This document shows, piece by piece, positions 37,366 through 49,960 of a stretch of 64,000 bases of DNA. Location of the stretch: positions 42,081,335-42,145,334 of the forward strand of contig CM036191.1 in the NCBI GenBank assembly GCA_020631735.1. Direction: 5' to 3'. Position 1 is the stretch's first letter. Every line of letters begins with the position of its first letter. Source of the DNA: Saccharum officinarum (taxonomy: Eukaryota; Streptophyta; Magnoliopsida; Poales; Poaceae). The notes beneath the pieces are model-generated. The model was given only the letters and a program-made list of their open reading frames with translations. It ran no database searches and was not told where the DNA came from. Position numbers and translations under genes: made by a program.

Positions 37366-38542
37366 AGAGCAACTCCAGTAGCCTCCAAAATAGGGCCCCA
37401 ACTTCTTAATTTCCTCTATTTTCTCACACACTATATGCATATGTAATCATATTATATAATAACTTATTTAAACTATAACGAATAACGATAAAAGCACCAT
37501 ACCTAAAATTATAAATAAAAATAGGAATGTTTAAATTTAAATTCAAACACAAATTTGGTCCGAATTTAATGATAGTCGATCACAGCATAATCCATAACAT
37601 GTTTGCAAATGAAATAACATAATCATGAAACATAAAGTCGAACAAAATAATTAACTTGAGCCATGTCGCGCCCACAAATGCTCCACAAGATCTTCTTGTG
37701 TATCCTGAGAAACTCGGACATCACATTTGGATTGCGGCGTTGGTATTCCTCTTGCGTCAACTCCTCACCCCCATCTTGATCATAGTCATATCCCCCAACA
37801 TCAGCGTCATCTCTCTCATTCTCAATTATCATATTATGCAAGATCACACATGCTGTCAATATGTACCATAGCATATCCTTGCCCCAAAATCTTGCAGGAA
37901 CCCTAATCATGGCAAAGCGTGACTGCAAAACACCAAATGCTCTCTCAACATCCTTCCTAGCCGCTTCTTGAGCTTGTGTGAAGTGACACTTCTTGTTACC
38001 TCGTGGACTTCTGTAGCTCTTCACAAATGTAGCCCAAGAAGGATAGATCTCATATGCCAAATAATAACCCATAGTGTACTTATTGCCATTCATAGTGTAC
38101 TCAATTGGAGGTGAAGTTCCTGAAGTTAGTCGCTGAAAAAGGAGAGACCTTCGAAGTACATTGATATCATTTAGTGATCCTGGCAAACCAAAACATGAAT
38201 GCCAAATCCACAAATCCTCCGATGCAACTGCTTCAAGCATCATAGTTGGACCATCCACATGTCCTATGTACATACCTTTCTATGCAGTTGGGCAATTCTT
38301 TCACCTCCAATGCATACAGTCAATGCATCCAAGCATACCTGGCCAACCCCTATTGCTGTTCATCTCTAGCAACCTTGCAGTATCCTCAACAGTGGGTGGC
38401 CTCAAGTATTGCTCACCAAAAACATCAACCGCTGCTTGAACAAAGTGCTTGAAGGCCTCAATGATAGTGCTCTCAGCAATTCTCACAACCTCATCCATGG
38501 AATCTGCAGGAACATCATAAGCTAACATCCTAAAAGCTCCAA
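37366..38542 (-). pseudogene. PIF/Harbinger transposase pseudogene, copy B (3' part)
   Basis: The minus frame 38273-37623 is open for 216 residues and includes the second catalytic Asp (SLNDINVL) and the Glu ([14 protein letters not shown]); it lacks the A-run frameshift of copy A, so it is the better preserved version of this half. The upstream half (38528-38301) carries the first Asp and ends at the same MHWR-stop. The copy is cut at 38542 by the junction, losing the N-terminal part. Non-functional. Confidence 0.85.
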
Positions 38543-38559
38543 CTATGGTTATTATATAG
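38543..38559. other. Duplication junction with templated filler
   Basis: Copy B sequence (AAGCTCCAA) stops here and is followed by CTATGGTTATTATATAG, a 17-base phrase that occurs in its normal place about 65 bases further right (about 38609) and at 6708 in copy U. After the filler the sequence restarts at TGTCCTGCTCG, equivalent to 6659. This is the breakpoint of an internal duplication. Confidence 0.85.
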
Positions 38560-39767
38560 TGTCCTGCTCGATCCTGCTTGAACGGTTTAGCTTGCCCTTA
38601 GATCGCCGCTATGGTTATTATATAGTCCGGATCATACACGTCTTTGTCGGACTTAGAACATGATTGAGTAGCACTCGAATTTACTTTTGAGTATGATACC
38701 ATTCCTAAATACATTATATCTAGGTAGCTGCTGCAGGGAACTTAAAAACGTCTTTTGTTTGGTTGGCTTTTGGTGCGCTTTTTCATTTCCATGACGCTGC
38801 GTCGGTCTTGCGGGATCGGAATGGATAACGCCGGTTGGGAAGTAGTACCAAGGTTGTGCGAGCCGACCAAAACGAACGGAAAACAAAAGAAACTGATGTT
38901 GCTGTAACCGACCACAGGCCTAAAAGGCCGAACCAAATGCCTCAGAGCAACTCCAGTAGCCTCCAAAATAGGGCCCCAACTTCTTAATTTCCTCTATTTT
39001 CTCACACACTATATGCATATGTAATCATATTATATAATAACTTATTTAAACTATAACGAATAGCGATAAAAGCACCATACCTAAAATTATAAATAAAAAT
39101 AGGAATGTTTAAATTTAAATTCAAACACCAATTTGGTCCGAATTTAATGATAGTCGATCACAGCATAATCCATAACATGTTTGCAAATGAAATAACATAA
39201 TCATGAAACATAAAGTCGAACAAAATAATTAACTTGCGCCATGTCGCGCCCACAAATGTTGCACAAGGTCGTTTCGGAGTTTCTCATACCCTTCTTTATC
39301 TTCAATCTCCTTGTGTATCATGAGAAACTCGGACATCACATTTGGATTGTGGCGTTGGTGTTACTCCTGCGTCAACTCCTCACCCCCATCTTGATCATAG
39401 TCATATCCTCCAACATCAGCGTCATCTCTCTCATTCTCAATTATCATATTATGCAAGATCACACATGCTATCAATATGTACCATAGCATATCCTTGCCCC
39501 AAAATCTTGCATGACCCCTAATCATGGTAAAGCGTGACTGCAAAACACCAAATGCTCTCTCAACATCCTTCCTGGCCGCTTCTTGAGCTTGTGTGAAGTG
39601 ACACTTCTTGTTACCTCGTGGACTTCTGAGCTCTTCACAAATGTAGCCCAAGAAGGATAGATCCCATATGCCAAATAATAACCCATAGTGTACTCAATTG
39701 GAGGTGAAGTTCCTGAAGTTAGTCGCTGAAAAAGGGGAGACCTTCGAAGTACATTGATATCATTTAG

Positions 39768-41765
39768 GTTTTTTTTAGCGATCGTGCCGAAGCACGTTTT
39801 TCATTAAGCAGAAAGGAGTTTTGTTACAATCCTTATGGCCACGGTAATCCAAGGTTACCGAAGCCAGAAGCTACACAAGCAAAGCAGAACACGCGAGTGT
39901 GATTACACGATCATTAATTTTGCGACAAAGAGGAGCTACTCTGGGATCAAGTCGCCACCACCAGGGTCCTTAGGTGCTTGTAGCCAGCCAAGCACCAGGC
40001 GTGTATCTCGTCCTGAATGACCACCTGCAGCCCTGCCGGCGATGTAGCATCCCTGCCGAAAGTCCTCGCGTTTCTCTCCTTCCAAATCAACCATCCGATG
40101 AGAAAGAAGAGGGAGTCGAAACCACGGCGAGCAGCCTTAGGGACTAGTTTTCTGCAACGCAGCCACCACTGCATAACCGGCTCCTCCTGTACGACAATAA
40201 CTTCCTGAAGATGAAGCTTCCTGAGCCAATGATCCCAAACTTCTCGGCTGAAGCAACAGCCAAGCAAGATGTGTTCCATCATTTCAATTCCTTGATCGCA
40301 GATAATGCAAGTGGCGGAGTCTTGCAATCCATGCCGAAACCTCCGCTCAGCCGTCCAACATCGTCCATGCATGACCAACCAGAAGAAGAAACGCACCCTC
40401 GGCGGGGCAGAGGTCTTCCAAATTTGTTTGGCGCCGAGCGGCATCGATGAGCCCAAGAACATCGCACCATAAGCCGATGCGGCTGTGTAGGCTCGATCTG
40501 CCGTGAGCGACCAGCAGAAAGTGTCTGGCACGTCGGATAGACGTACGTTCTCAAGCAAATCACAAAGGTGGTCGAACTCTAGAAGCACCTGCATCGTCAA
40601 AGGTCCAGTGATATGACGTACCCAGTTGTGGTTGTTGAGCGCCTCTGCCACAGTTGCTCTCCGCTTCTGGGCGCGCACAGATGCAAAGATCGCCGGAGCA
40701 ATGTCCTTGATGGTCGAACCATTCAACCATCGATCAGTCCAAAACAGGGTCGACTCCCCGTTTCCCAGGGACAACACAGTAGCTGCTTGAAACACAGCCC
40801 GCACTGCGCGTTCTGATGATGTGTGGCGGCAGCGACCATCCGCCCTAGCCTGCCACTCCCAGCGAACCCTCAAGGCGATGCCGGTACGCCGTAAGTCGGA
40901 GACGCCCAGGCCACCTAAGTCCTTCGGGCGGCAAACAATCTCCCAAGCGACCTTGCACTTGCCTCCGCCAACGGTATCTGAGGCACACCAAAGGAAAGCT
41001 CGACGAAGTTTGTCAATCGAATCAAGCGCCCACGGGGATAGGCAGAGGGCAATCGACATGTGCACCGGGATGGCCGACATGGTCGCCTTCACCAACGCCG
41101 TCCGACCTGCGATATTGAGCAACTTCCCTTTCCATGTGGGTATACGGGCAGCCACCTTGTCGATGAGCGGCTGCTCGTCCGATCTCCTGAGCTTGCAGAT
41201 CAATAGTGGCACCCCCAAGTAGCGGCAGGGGAAACCCTCTATCCGACATGACAGGATGTCCCGCACTCTTGCGACGTCAGCCTCGCTACAATGCAGCGGG
41301 CATGCAACACTCTTGCCGAGGTTTGAGAAGAGGCCGGATGCCAATCCGAAGATAGATAGCGTCGCCTTCACCAACCGCAGATCACGTGCATTAGGAGCGA
41401 CGAAGAGCACGAGGTCGTCGGCGTATAGACTGACCCGTGCACCGTCGATGCAGCGCAACGGTGACAGGAGCTGCTGCTCTTCGACCCAGCGCAGGAAGCG
41501 ATTGAGTACTTCCATGACAAGGACAAATAACATCGGAGAGAGGGGATCACCCTGCCGGAGACCACGCGCATGGCAGATTCTCCTCCCCGGCCGGCCGTTG
41601 AGGAGGATTTTGGTGCTGGATGTAGACAGGATGGCGGATATCCAGTCCCGCCACCGCTGCCCGAAACCCATGTGACGCAACACGTCCAGAAGGAATGTCC
41701 ATGACACTGTATCGAAGGCTTTGGCAATGTCTATTTTAAGCAGAACAGCCGGCGTCCGTCGAGCA
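39768..41765 (-). mobile_element. 5'-truncated LINE (L1-type) with 13-base TSD
   Basis: Inserted in Harbinger copy C with the perfect target duplication TGATATCATTTAG at 39755-39767 and 41766-41778. The element lies on the minus strand: its 3' end is marked by an 8-base A tail (T run at 39769-39776), and its 5' end is truncated inside the reverse transcriptase. Length 1998 bases. Being nested only in copy C, it is younger than the duplication of the Harbinger region. Confidence 0.93.
39947..41763 (-). CDS. LINE reverse transcriptase, 5'-truncated ORF2
   Basis: Open from the truncation point to the stop at 39947. It starts within RT with LLKIDIAKAFDTVSW (first catalytic Asp), then GLRQGDPLSPMLFVL and SLYADDLVLFV (YADD, the remaining catalytic Asps), GFPCRYLGVPL, and at the C-terminal end a zf-RVT zinc-binding region (IWKTSAPPRVRFFFW, CIICDQGIEMMEHILLGC). 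The endonuclease domain and ORF1 are lost. No stop interrupts about 600 codons, so the insertion is young, but the lack of a promoter and endonuclease makes it unable to move by itself. Confidence 0.9.
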
Positions 41766-42470
41766 TGATATCATTTAGTGATCCTGGCAAACTAAAAAAT
41801 GTATGCCAAATCCACAAATCCTCCGATGCAACCGCTTCAAGGATCATAGTTGGACCATCCACATGTCCTATGTACATACCTTTCTATGCAGTTGGGCAAT
41901 TCTTTCACCTCCAATGCATACAGTCAATGCATCCAAGCATACCTGGCCAACCCCTATTGTTGTTCATCTCTAGCAACCTTGTAGTATCCTCAACAGTGGG
42001 TGGCCTCAAGTATTGCTCACCAAAAACATCAACCACTGCTTGAACAAAGTGCTTGAAGGCCACAATGATAGTGCTCTCAGCAATTCTCACAACCTCATCC
42101 ATGGAATCTGTAGGAACATCATAAGCTAACATCCTAAAAGCTCCAACTACTTTTTGAAGGGCAGTTGCTCCAAGCAACCCTACTGCTGGCCTTTGCCTGA
42201 AATAGTCATCATGTGCCTCGACTCCTTGGATAATTCTCAGAAACAATGGCTTAGACATTTTGAATCTTCTCCGAAAAAATTTATCATTGTAAATTGATGG
42301 ATCTGCAACGATCCGCAAGTTACTAGCATGCATGTCTCTTGGCACCACTTCATGACCAGGCACCGAACCACGGCGACACTTATTATGACTCTAATCTTCA
42401 GCATCAGCAAGAATTAGCAACAGCTCCACCAAATCATCGACTCTCCTTATCTTTAACATGTGTGTGACCC

Positions 42471-42997
42471 ATTGGTTAGTAGAATATACGTTTTAGAGAG
42501 GAGAGGGAGACAGAAAAGGGGAGAAAAAATTAAATAGATAAATATTTCATAGACACGTGGATTCTAAGTGTCAAGAGGAGATAAACTTTATATATGTGGG
42601 CCCCACAGGTAGGTCAGCGCTAAGTCAGCATGGTGTCATTGTACCAAGTGGGTTGAGTTCCGTTTGGACCCAGATGAGACACGAAAATAGCATTTTTAAA
42701 GTTCAAGGACTGACTATGATGTGGCAAACACTGGCACATTGATCAAGTCAAGTCCATATGGGGGCATATATATAAATACCTTGCCTATTATTACTCTCAT
42801 CTGAGTAAGAATATAGTTCTCGCCTCCAAATAAGTTAAACAATTTTAAGTTTATTCAAATCTATTAAAATAGGTTCTGACATATGATACCGAATAAAGAT
42901 CTTCCAGTAGGAAGAATACATAAATCTTCTTTTATCACTAATTAGAGCCTTAAAGAGAGCCTTCATGGTAACTCTCGCTAGACGCACGACAAACAAA
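42471..42997. other. Non-coding flank, copy in second segment
   Basis: Matches 8571-9101 with scattered differences. No gene. Confidence 0.4.
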
Positions 42998-44618
42998 CAC
43001 TACTGGAAACTTGAATACTCCTGTGTGTGCAAAATGGACAGAAAAATGTGAATCCCGACAGAAAAATACTTTTCTGACGGTGTACCGACAGAAAATAACC
43101 TACAGAATTAGCATGACTGAAAAATTCTATTTTTCTATCTGTTCACGGTCAGAAACAATACTTTTCTGACGGTGTACGGTCAGAAAATAACCTACAGAAT
43201 TAGCATGACTGAAAAATTCTACAGAATACATAAATTAGATTAAAAATAAATTTTCTGTGTGGCTATCCTCACAGATAAAGGTGAAACCCGACAGAAAATT
43301 AGCTAACCTCACTCACAATTAAATTGAAACCAACTGACAGGGAAATTACAGCAGAACATCCTCATGCTCAATTTGGTTCATTCAAATGGCAGATTAATAA
43401 TTTATAAACACATAATAATATTAGCATACAAATGATAGTTTCAGGTCATCCAAAACCATGTGTAGCATTTTATATAGCATACACTCAAATAAGATGTCCA
43501 AATACTTTACATAAACAAAATAGTCATATACTTTGCCAAAAGCATTATGTTCACATAAATGACACACTAGCACTTCCACATAGATGCAGTGTCTCCACTA
43601 CGATGATTGCTGGTTTCCACATCCATTATGTTTCTGCCTTCAAGTACCTTGTGGCCATCAACATCAATGCAATTGTTAAGGTCGATTCCGCCAACATGCG
43701 ATGAACCAATGGCCTGCAATGCACGAAGAAGACCAAAAATAGGGGATTCATTTTGCACATACATGCATATACATGAGATTATATGAGATCCACTCCGAAT
43801 ATATATAGCCAAATACCTTAAATTATGGTTTCAGTGCTTAGTTTTGCCAGCTCACCTCGAAACAAGAGGATCAGCGCGCGGAAGGCCGGCTGACGGGGGT
43901 GCGGAGAGGGCAATGCCCGCGAGGTCACCTCTTAGGGAGGGGCCGCGCCTTGGGAGGCTGCTCGTCGGGACGGGCCACACCTTGGAGGCCGCGTGCGGAA
44001 GGGACGATGACAGATCTAGCGCAGGGAGGCCGCGTGCAAGAGGGCCGGCGGCGGATCTGGCCCTGGGAAGCCACGTGTAGGAGGGTCACCAATGATTTGG
44101 TGTAAGCGGCAGCAGGCGGCGCGGTGCACGAGAGGGCTGCGCCCTGGAAGCGACAGGGTGGGAAGGGCGGGCGGCCGGTGGTGCAGCGCAAGGGAGGGGC
44201 GACGGTCGGTGGCTTGGCCGACGGGAGGGTCCATGCCCTCGAGGTGATGCTGTGAGACGAGCGGCAGCCGGCTCGCATGCTGGTGGTGTGCGGGAGAAAA
44301 TGAGGAGAGAAGCAGCGGCGGGGTGTGGCTGCGTGGGTTTAGGTTTAGGAATTCTTCTTTTTTTATTTTTTACAATGCATTTGCTATACTCTAAAAGGAG
44401 CCGGGCCAAAAGCTAGGGCGCCAACGCTAAATCTGTTGTGCCCGATTATTTTTTCTGTGTGGAATATATAAACCCACAGAATAATTATTATTTTCTGTGT
44501 GTATTAACAAAACCGACAGAGTAATTAAAATTGTGAGTTTTCATATTTTTCTGTGTCTACTGACAAAAACACACACAAAAATTCGTCACCCACAGGGCTA
44601 TTTGAGTTTCAAGTAGTG
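42998..44618. mobile_element. Non-autonomous CACTA element with TSD, second copy
   Basis: Starts CACTACTGGAAACTTGA, ends GAGTTTCAAGTAGTG and is flanked by AAA (42995-42997 and 44619-44621). Same insertion as 9102-10797, now 1621 bases: it lacks about 95 bases of the GC-rich interior and has a small extra repeat of GACGGTGTACGGTCAGAAA in the left subterminal region. The right terminus has one change (TTTCAAG for TTTCCAG), which may impair mobility. Confidence 0.9.
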
Positions 44619-44621
44619 AAA

Positions 44622-45667
44622 GATAAACTCTAAAAACTCTAACAATAACTAGAATATCTAGACTTTAATTTGGTATAGTCTAATCATTATCGCCAATAAT
44701 AGTCATTGGATATATTTTTTATATAAAAAAGTTACTGCCTCTGGCAATATGAAAATCACAAAAAAATAACCTCATAATATTACATCTATATTAACCACAT
44801 GCCATAATTAATGATGTGCTAATTCAAAATATGGTCCTCTAAATTTGTATCTAAATTTCATACATCTTTCAATGTGAAAGTCAATTCAAAACAACACTCT
44901 AAATTTGCATCTAAACTACCCATCTGCTGTTAATTTAAACAACTTCATATCTGCCGTTATAATAATTTAAAACAACCTCATAATATTTTTTATGAATTAT
45001 CTACTAATGACATTATGAGCCATAACGTACACTACCCCTAACTATATATTAAATTCCCATATATGTGATTATGAAAGATAATAGATATCTTTTTTTATAA
45101 ATGCTTATGCTAATATCATCCGCCTCAGATCTTTGGTATCTACACATGTAAATATACCCCCAAACCACGCGCTCTCGGGCCATTTGGCCCTTACACTGAG
45201 CTATATATATGTCTACAATTAAGTCATGGGTAACTGATTAATTGCTAGCTCGGTTACAATGTCAATACATCTCGACAGCCCCAAAGGAAAGACGACATGA
45301 CATGATGCCCTATCGCTGGAGGGGGCCTTCAACAGAGTGACCCAGCCCAAAATCGTGTGCGTAGCACTGCAGTGTAACACTGCCATTTGCCTGCCAAAGT
45401 ACAAACATGCATGATCAATCACTACTAGAAAAATTAACTTCAATCACCTTGTTTTGAACCATCATGATCAGTCACTGCTACAGAAATTAACTTTACGGGT
45501 GCGCATAACTGAGCACTGGCACAGGCAAAGTTTTTGGAGACAACCCCGGTGTTTCCGGAGGGCAATTCAGTCTACCTGTGTTGAAACCCCTCTAATAAAA
45601 AGCATGATTTGCAGAGGGCAATTCCGTCCGCAAGTGGTTAGGGTTAGTAATATAAAGGATTATTATA
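44622..45667. other. Non-coding, with CACTA-like terminus at 45420
   Basis: Counterpart of 10801-11781. CACTACTAGAAAAATTAAC at 45420 repeats the possible CACTA left end. No gene. Confidence 0.35.
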
Positions 45668-45824
45668 TCCATTTTGGGCACCTAAACTCTTGCCTTTTTC
45701 AATTTTGCCGCCTAGAGCCATCTGAAAAACCACTCACAACTGTCTCGGAGGTCAAAATTGAATGGTTTTGATAATTGAGGTGCCAAAGTTAGACAAAGGC
45801 AAGAGTTGAGGCGCCAAAGATGGA
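45668..45824. mobile_element. Small foldback element present only in second segment
   Basis: TCCATTTTGGGCACCTAAACTCTTGCC at the left pairs with GGCAAGAGTTGAGGCGCCAAAGATGGA at the right (arms of about 27 bases with a few mismatches) around a 157-base unit. It lies inside about 385 bases that replace about 30 bases of copy U. The termini resemble the MULE terminal repeat at 54556 (CTTTTGGCCCTTCAACT). Target duplication not established. Confidence 0.55.
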
Positions 45825-46780
45825 CACAATCAATTACTTTATCTTTTAGTATGTTATTGCAAAAAGTTATATATTTAGATTTTTTTAGGCTTTAAATATT
45901 TAGATTTACTTAATCATAAATATTCACATGTAATGAAATATTTATCTACACTTTTATTGGATTTTTGTATATTAGGTTATTAAAATATTTATGTGCAATA
46001 CTCACCAAAATGACAAAGAACAAGCATGAGAATCAAAGACAATATAACGAACAAAAACAAGCTACAAATAAGATTTTATATTGCTGGTTCAAACAAAAAG
46101 GCTGCATTGATATTGTTTTGCTGACGCTGGGTCAAGCCATGACCCGACATGGCAATGTTATTATATCACTGCACGTGTGTGGTTCGAGCCATCTATGATA
46201 TTATGCTAGTTCATACTGTTAAAAACTTTCTGTTAATGATAATTTTAAAATTATAATGGATCATATTATAATTACTGATAATTAAATTTTTTTACTATTG
46301 ATAGTTGAGGTGTCAAAATGGACTTAATTCTAATATAAATGGGCTTATCCCTTGCTTAGGTTGGTCTTATAGGATGTCCGTTTTTGCATGTGACGTCTAG
46401 GATACCCCCTCTAAGAATTTATTTGCAGACACGGGTGTTTCTTTGTTGCCTTGGTAAATACACCATCTGTCTCTAAGAATTGCTGAATATTTTTTTGTGA
46501 CATGGTGAATTTTTTACTGTCTGTTTAAATAAAACAGGTTTCGTCTCTCCTAAAATTGCATTGTATGCACCGTAAACTGGTAACAAGTGGTAGGATCAGA
46601 TCACTGGATGAACACCAATTATTGGGACGAGGATACTAAAGCAGACGGAAAGGGGACAGACATGCCTACCCTGCTCAACACACGACAAAACTGGAAATTT
46701 GGGGTGAAAAGGACATGAGATTCACTATATATATGCCATGTGAGCAGGAGCTTGATAAATCTGTGCATATAGAGAGAATC
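45825..46780. other. Non-coding, no gene
   Basis: First part (to about 46023) is absent from copy U and very AT-rich; the rest matches 11813-12584. Confidence 0.35.
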
Positions 46781-47138
46781 GGGGCCGTTTAGTTGAATTG
46801 AATTCATTCTAATAATTACAATTTAGACATATATTAATTAAGCTAATATAGTTGTGTATGGAATATATTTGTATATTTATTGTTAGGCTTACAAGGGACA
46901 TACTTATATGTTCCATTTCTATTATAGGAAAGTGAGTTGAAGAGTGTGCCATAAGTTGGAGAGTAGAATTAAAATATATTGTCTTATAGAATCCATTTTC
47001 ATCTCCCACCATATGAATTTGAGATAGGCTTATTTGTGAGCTTGGAAAAGTTATGGAATGTTAAATTCCAAACCAAATAGCCTAATTCATTAAACAGATT
47101 TCAATTTTCCTCCAAAATGCCGGGTTCCAAATAGCCCC
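46781..47138. mobile_element. MITE with GGGGCC termini, second copy
   Basis: Counterpart of 12585-12947, 358 bases, with the same ends GGGGCCGTTTAGTTG and GGGTTCCAAATAGCCCC. Confidence 0.65.
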
Positions 47139-47762
47139 TAAGAGAAAATAAAGGGATACGGAGTAGGTGCTGCCGTCGTCAAGTCATCTCCCCATTGAGA
47201 TGTTGGTGAGGAAAATGACCTCCGCTCCGGCGGTCTCCGACAGAAATTAGTGGTGTCACTGCATGTCCACATGCCTGCAGTCCCACTTTGTTTGACATCG
47301 AGCTCCACTTGATCAGAAAATGATGACACGTTACTGCTCGCAAACAGTACCATTCCTGGCTTTTCGTGATTCCCGGGCATACATGGGAACACCAAACACC
47401 CTTGGAGGCACTGGGAAATGGGGAACGCCAGCCTTCGTTGTTGCCTCTACGCCCGCCGGCAGGAGCACTTTCATGGCGATCACGGTGCTCGTCGTCCAGC
47501 GGGTACAGAACAGAAACCAAAGAAAGGATAGGACAACAAAGCAGAGTTCAAGAGGCAAAAAAGGAGATAATGAAATAAAAAAAGGTAACAAAAGACTATC
47601 CACTAGACTAAAAGGGGTGCAGACTTTTCCTTAACTGTGTGTAACAACAAAGAAATTTCCTTGATGAACCCATACTTGCACCTTCATGTTGCTTTGAAGA
47701 TGAAGTCATTTCTTTCTAACCAAAACACTTATGAACACAGCGCAATGGAAATACCATGAAGA
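47139..47762. other. Segment right edge and flank of copia element
   Basis: Similarity to copy U ends at 47458. Minus-strand frames 47520-47179 and 47395-47138 are open but unrecognised. The stretch 47459-47762 has no recognised feature and presumably contains the left break of the copia element. Confidence 0.35.
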
Positions 47763-49960
47763 ATGGCAGCCAACCTAAACTGGTTTTTGAGATATCAAAT
47801 GCTTGAACATGAAAGCATCCTCTGTCAAACTGAAGTTTACAATGTTGAAGCAACTACTAGCCAAAGAACCATGGAAGAAGAGATGATACAGAGTTTATTC
47901 CGTGAAGTTTATACAGAGCACACGGTCAAAACTGGTCTGGTTTTCCCATTGGGCATTGGTCTCGTTGTCAACTGGATCGGTCCTTCCATCCAGTTTATAC
48001 AGACCTGTGAGGTTACCTTTGACGAGACCATGCATTGTTCTGTTCCTGTCTTTGAAAGTGCAGGTGATCAGGAGATCGGTGAGAGCATCTTTGTTGAGGA
48101 GAATAAGGAAGATGATGATTGGGGAGATGCTGAGCTGACCTCTTCGGCTGCTCCAGTCGAGTCTACGACGACTACTTTGGCTTACGGACCCGACCCATCT
48201 TCTTCCACTACTTGGGGTCCGTGCGAGCCGCCTCCTCAGCCTGCGCTGACTGAACCTGAGGAGGCCCCAACTGTAGTTGAGGGAGAGGCGACATCTTCAA
48301 GGGAAGCACCTCGGCACATCCAGTGTCGCCACCCACCTCAGACTATGATCGGCGACATCAGTCAGCGTGTTACACGCTTAAGGTCATATGAAATCTCACA
48401 TTTCGCTCACTCTGCTTTTGTCGCTAATTTTGAGCCACAAAATGTTAGACACGCACTTTCTGATTCTGATTGGGTCAATACTATGCACGAGGAGTTACAG
48501 AACTTTGAGCAGAACAAAGTGTGGGTCTTAGTTCCACTTCCACCTGAGTGTCACCCCATAGGTACAAAGTGAGCTTTCAAGAACAAGACAAGTGAGGATG
48601 GGGTGGTGGTGAGGAACAAGGCTAGGCTAGTGGCTCAGGGGTTTTGTCACAAAGAGAGAGTAGACTTTGAAGAAACTTTTGCTCCTATGGCCCGTATCGA
48701 GGCTATAAGGATACTTTTGGCTTATGCAGCTTCGAAAGGGTTCAAGCTATATCAAATGGATGTGAAAAGTGCCTTCTTGAATGGGTACATAGAGGAAGAA
48801 GTGTATGTAAGGCAACCCCCTGGCTTTGAAAATCACAAGTATCCCAACCATATTTACAAACTCCACAAAGCCTTGTATGGGTTGAAACAAGCCCCGAGAG
48901 CCTGGTATGAGCGTTTGAAAGCCTTCTTGGTTGCTAAGGTCTTTAAGATGGGTTCCGTAGATAAAACCTTGTTTCTCCTCAAGCAAGGCACTGACACTTT
49001 GTTGGTTCAGATTTACTTGGATGATATCATTTTTGGTGGCTCCTCTCACGCTCTTATTGCAAAGTTTTCTGAGACTATAGGCAGGGAATTCGTGATGAGC
49101 ATGATGGGTGAATTGACTTTCTTCCTTGGGCTACAAATCAAGCAAACTCGAGAAGGAACATTTGTGCACCAAGGCAAGTACACCAAGGATCTCCTGAGGA
49201 AGTTTGATATGGGCGAGACAAAGCCTCTTTCGATGCCCATGTCAACCATGACGGCCTAAACGAGGACAAGGAAGGAGAAGCTGTGGACTAGAAGGAGTAT
49301 CAAAGCATGAGCGGATCGTTGCTGTACCTGACGGTAATGAGACCGGACATCCAGTTCGCGGTCTGTCTATGTGCACGTTTTTAGTCTTCGCCGCGCACAT
49401 CGCATCGTCAAGCCGTCAAGCAGAAAATGAGGTACCTTCGTTTCACACCCAAATTTGGTCTTTGGTTTTTGGCTTCCTCCTCTCTTTCTCTTTGCGGTTA
49501 CTCTGATGCGGATTATGCTGGTTGTCGTGTTGAGAGAAAGTCCACTTCTGAGACTTGTCAGTTTCTTGGGTCTTCACTTGTGTCTTGGTCTTCTCGCAAG
49601 CTGTCTAATGTAGCCCAATCCACTATAGAAGCTGAGTATGTTGTTGCTACTGCTTGCTGTTCCCAGTTGCTTTGGATGGTGCTACTTTGCGAGACTATGG
49701 CTTAGAGTTTAGGTGAGCGCCTTTATTCTGTGATAGCACCAGTGCCATAAGTGTAGCCAAAAATCCTGTTCTCCACTCCAAAACCAACCACATAAAGGTT
49801 CGTTTTCACTTCTTGCGAGACCACTATGAGAAAGGGGACATTGACCTTATTCATGTTGACACCCACAACTAGCTCGCAGATATCTTCACCAAACACCTTG
49901 ACCAAGCCCAGTTTGCTCGCTTGCGAGCAGAGCTTGGAGTTTGTTTCCCTTTTTAGAGGA
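47763..49960 (+). pseudogene. Ty1/copia (SIRE/Maximus-type) reverse transcriptase-RNase H remnant
   Basis: Only the second half of pol remains. The frame 47763-48572 holds a linker and the start of RT (DSDWVNTMHEELQNFEQNKVW), then a TGA replaces a Trp codon at 48571 (GTK-stop-AF). Frame 48603-49259 carries [55 protein letters not shown] and the catalytic YLDDI. Frameshifts follow; RNase H appears at 49427-49705 (GYSDADYAGC, SSRKLSNVAQSTIEAEYV) and the tail SLADIFTKHL-like sequence runs to about 49960 in further frames. Gag, protease and integrase are absent. The enzyme would have copied element RNA to DNA; it is dead. Confidence 0.9.

Larger units (their letters stand above)
31433..38542. repeat. 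Nearly identical duplicate of 1133-8247
   Basis: By eye I count about nine substitutions and two single-base length differences across about 7.1 kb, compared with about 22 substitutions in the 1.1 kb to the left (1-1133 versus 26851-27980) and clearly more differences to the right (8249-13268 versus 42140-47458). The block contains the LTR remnant, a CACTA right end (33341), LecRK-B and part of a Harbinger pseudogene. Confidence 0.95.
38560..42470 (-). pseudogene. PIF/Harbinger transposase pseudogene, copy C, split by a LINE
   Basis: This third copy is interrupted at 39768-41765. Its upstream half (minus, 42363-41905) is the longest kept N-terminal part of the three: PRDMHASNLRIVADPS, FRRRFKMSKPLFLRII and GMLGCIDCMHW (first catalytic Asp), ending in the same stop after MHWR. 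The other half (39651-39361) keeps [14 protein letters not shown] and ILHNMIIE. It also keeps about 36 bases near 39263-39310 missing in copies A and B. The shared stop shows the gene was dead before duplication; the extra bases show that C is closer to the ancestral state. Sequence differs from A and B by a few percent by eye. Confidence 0.85.
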
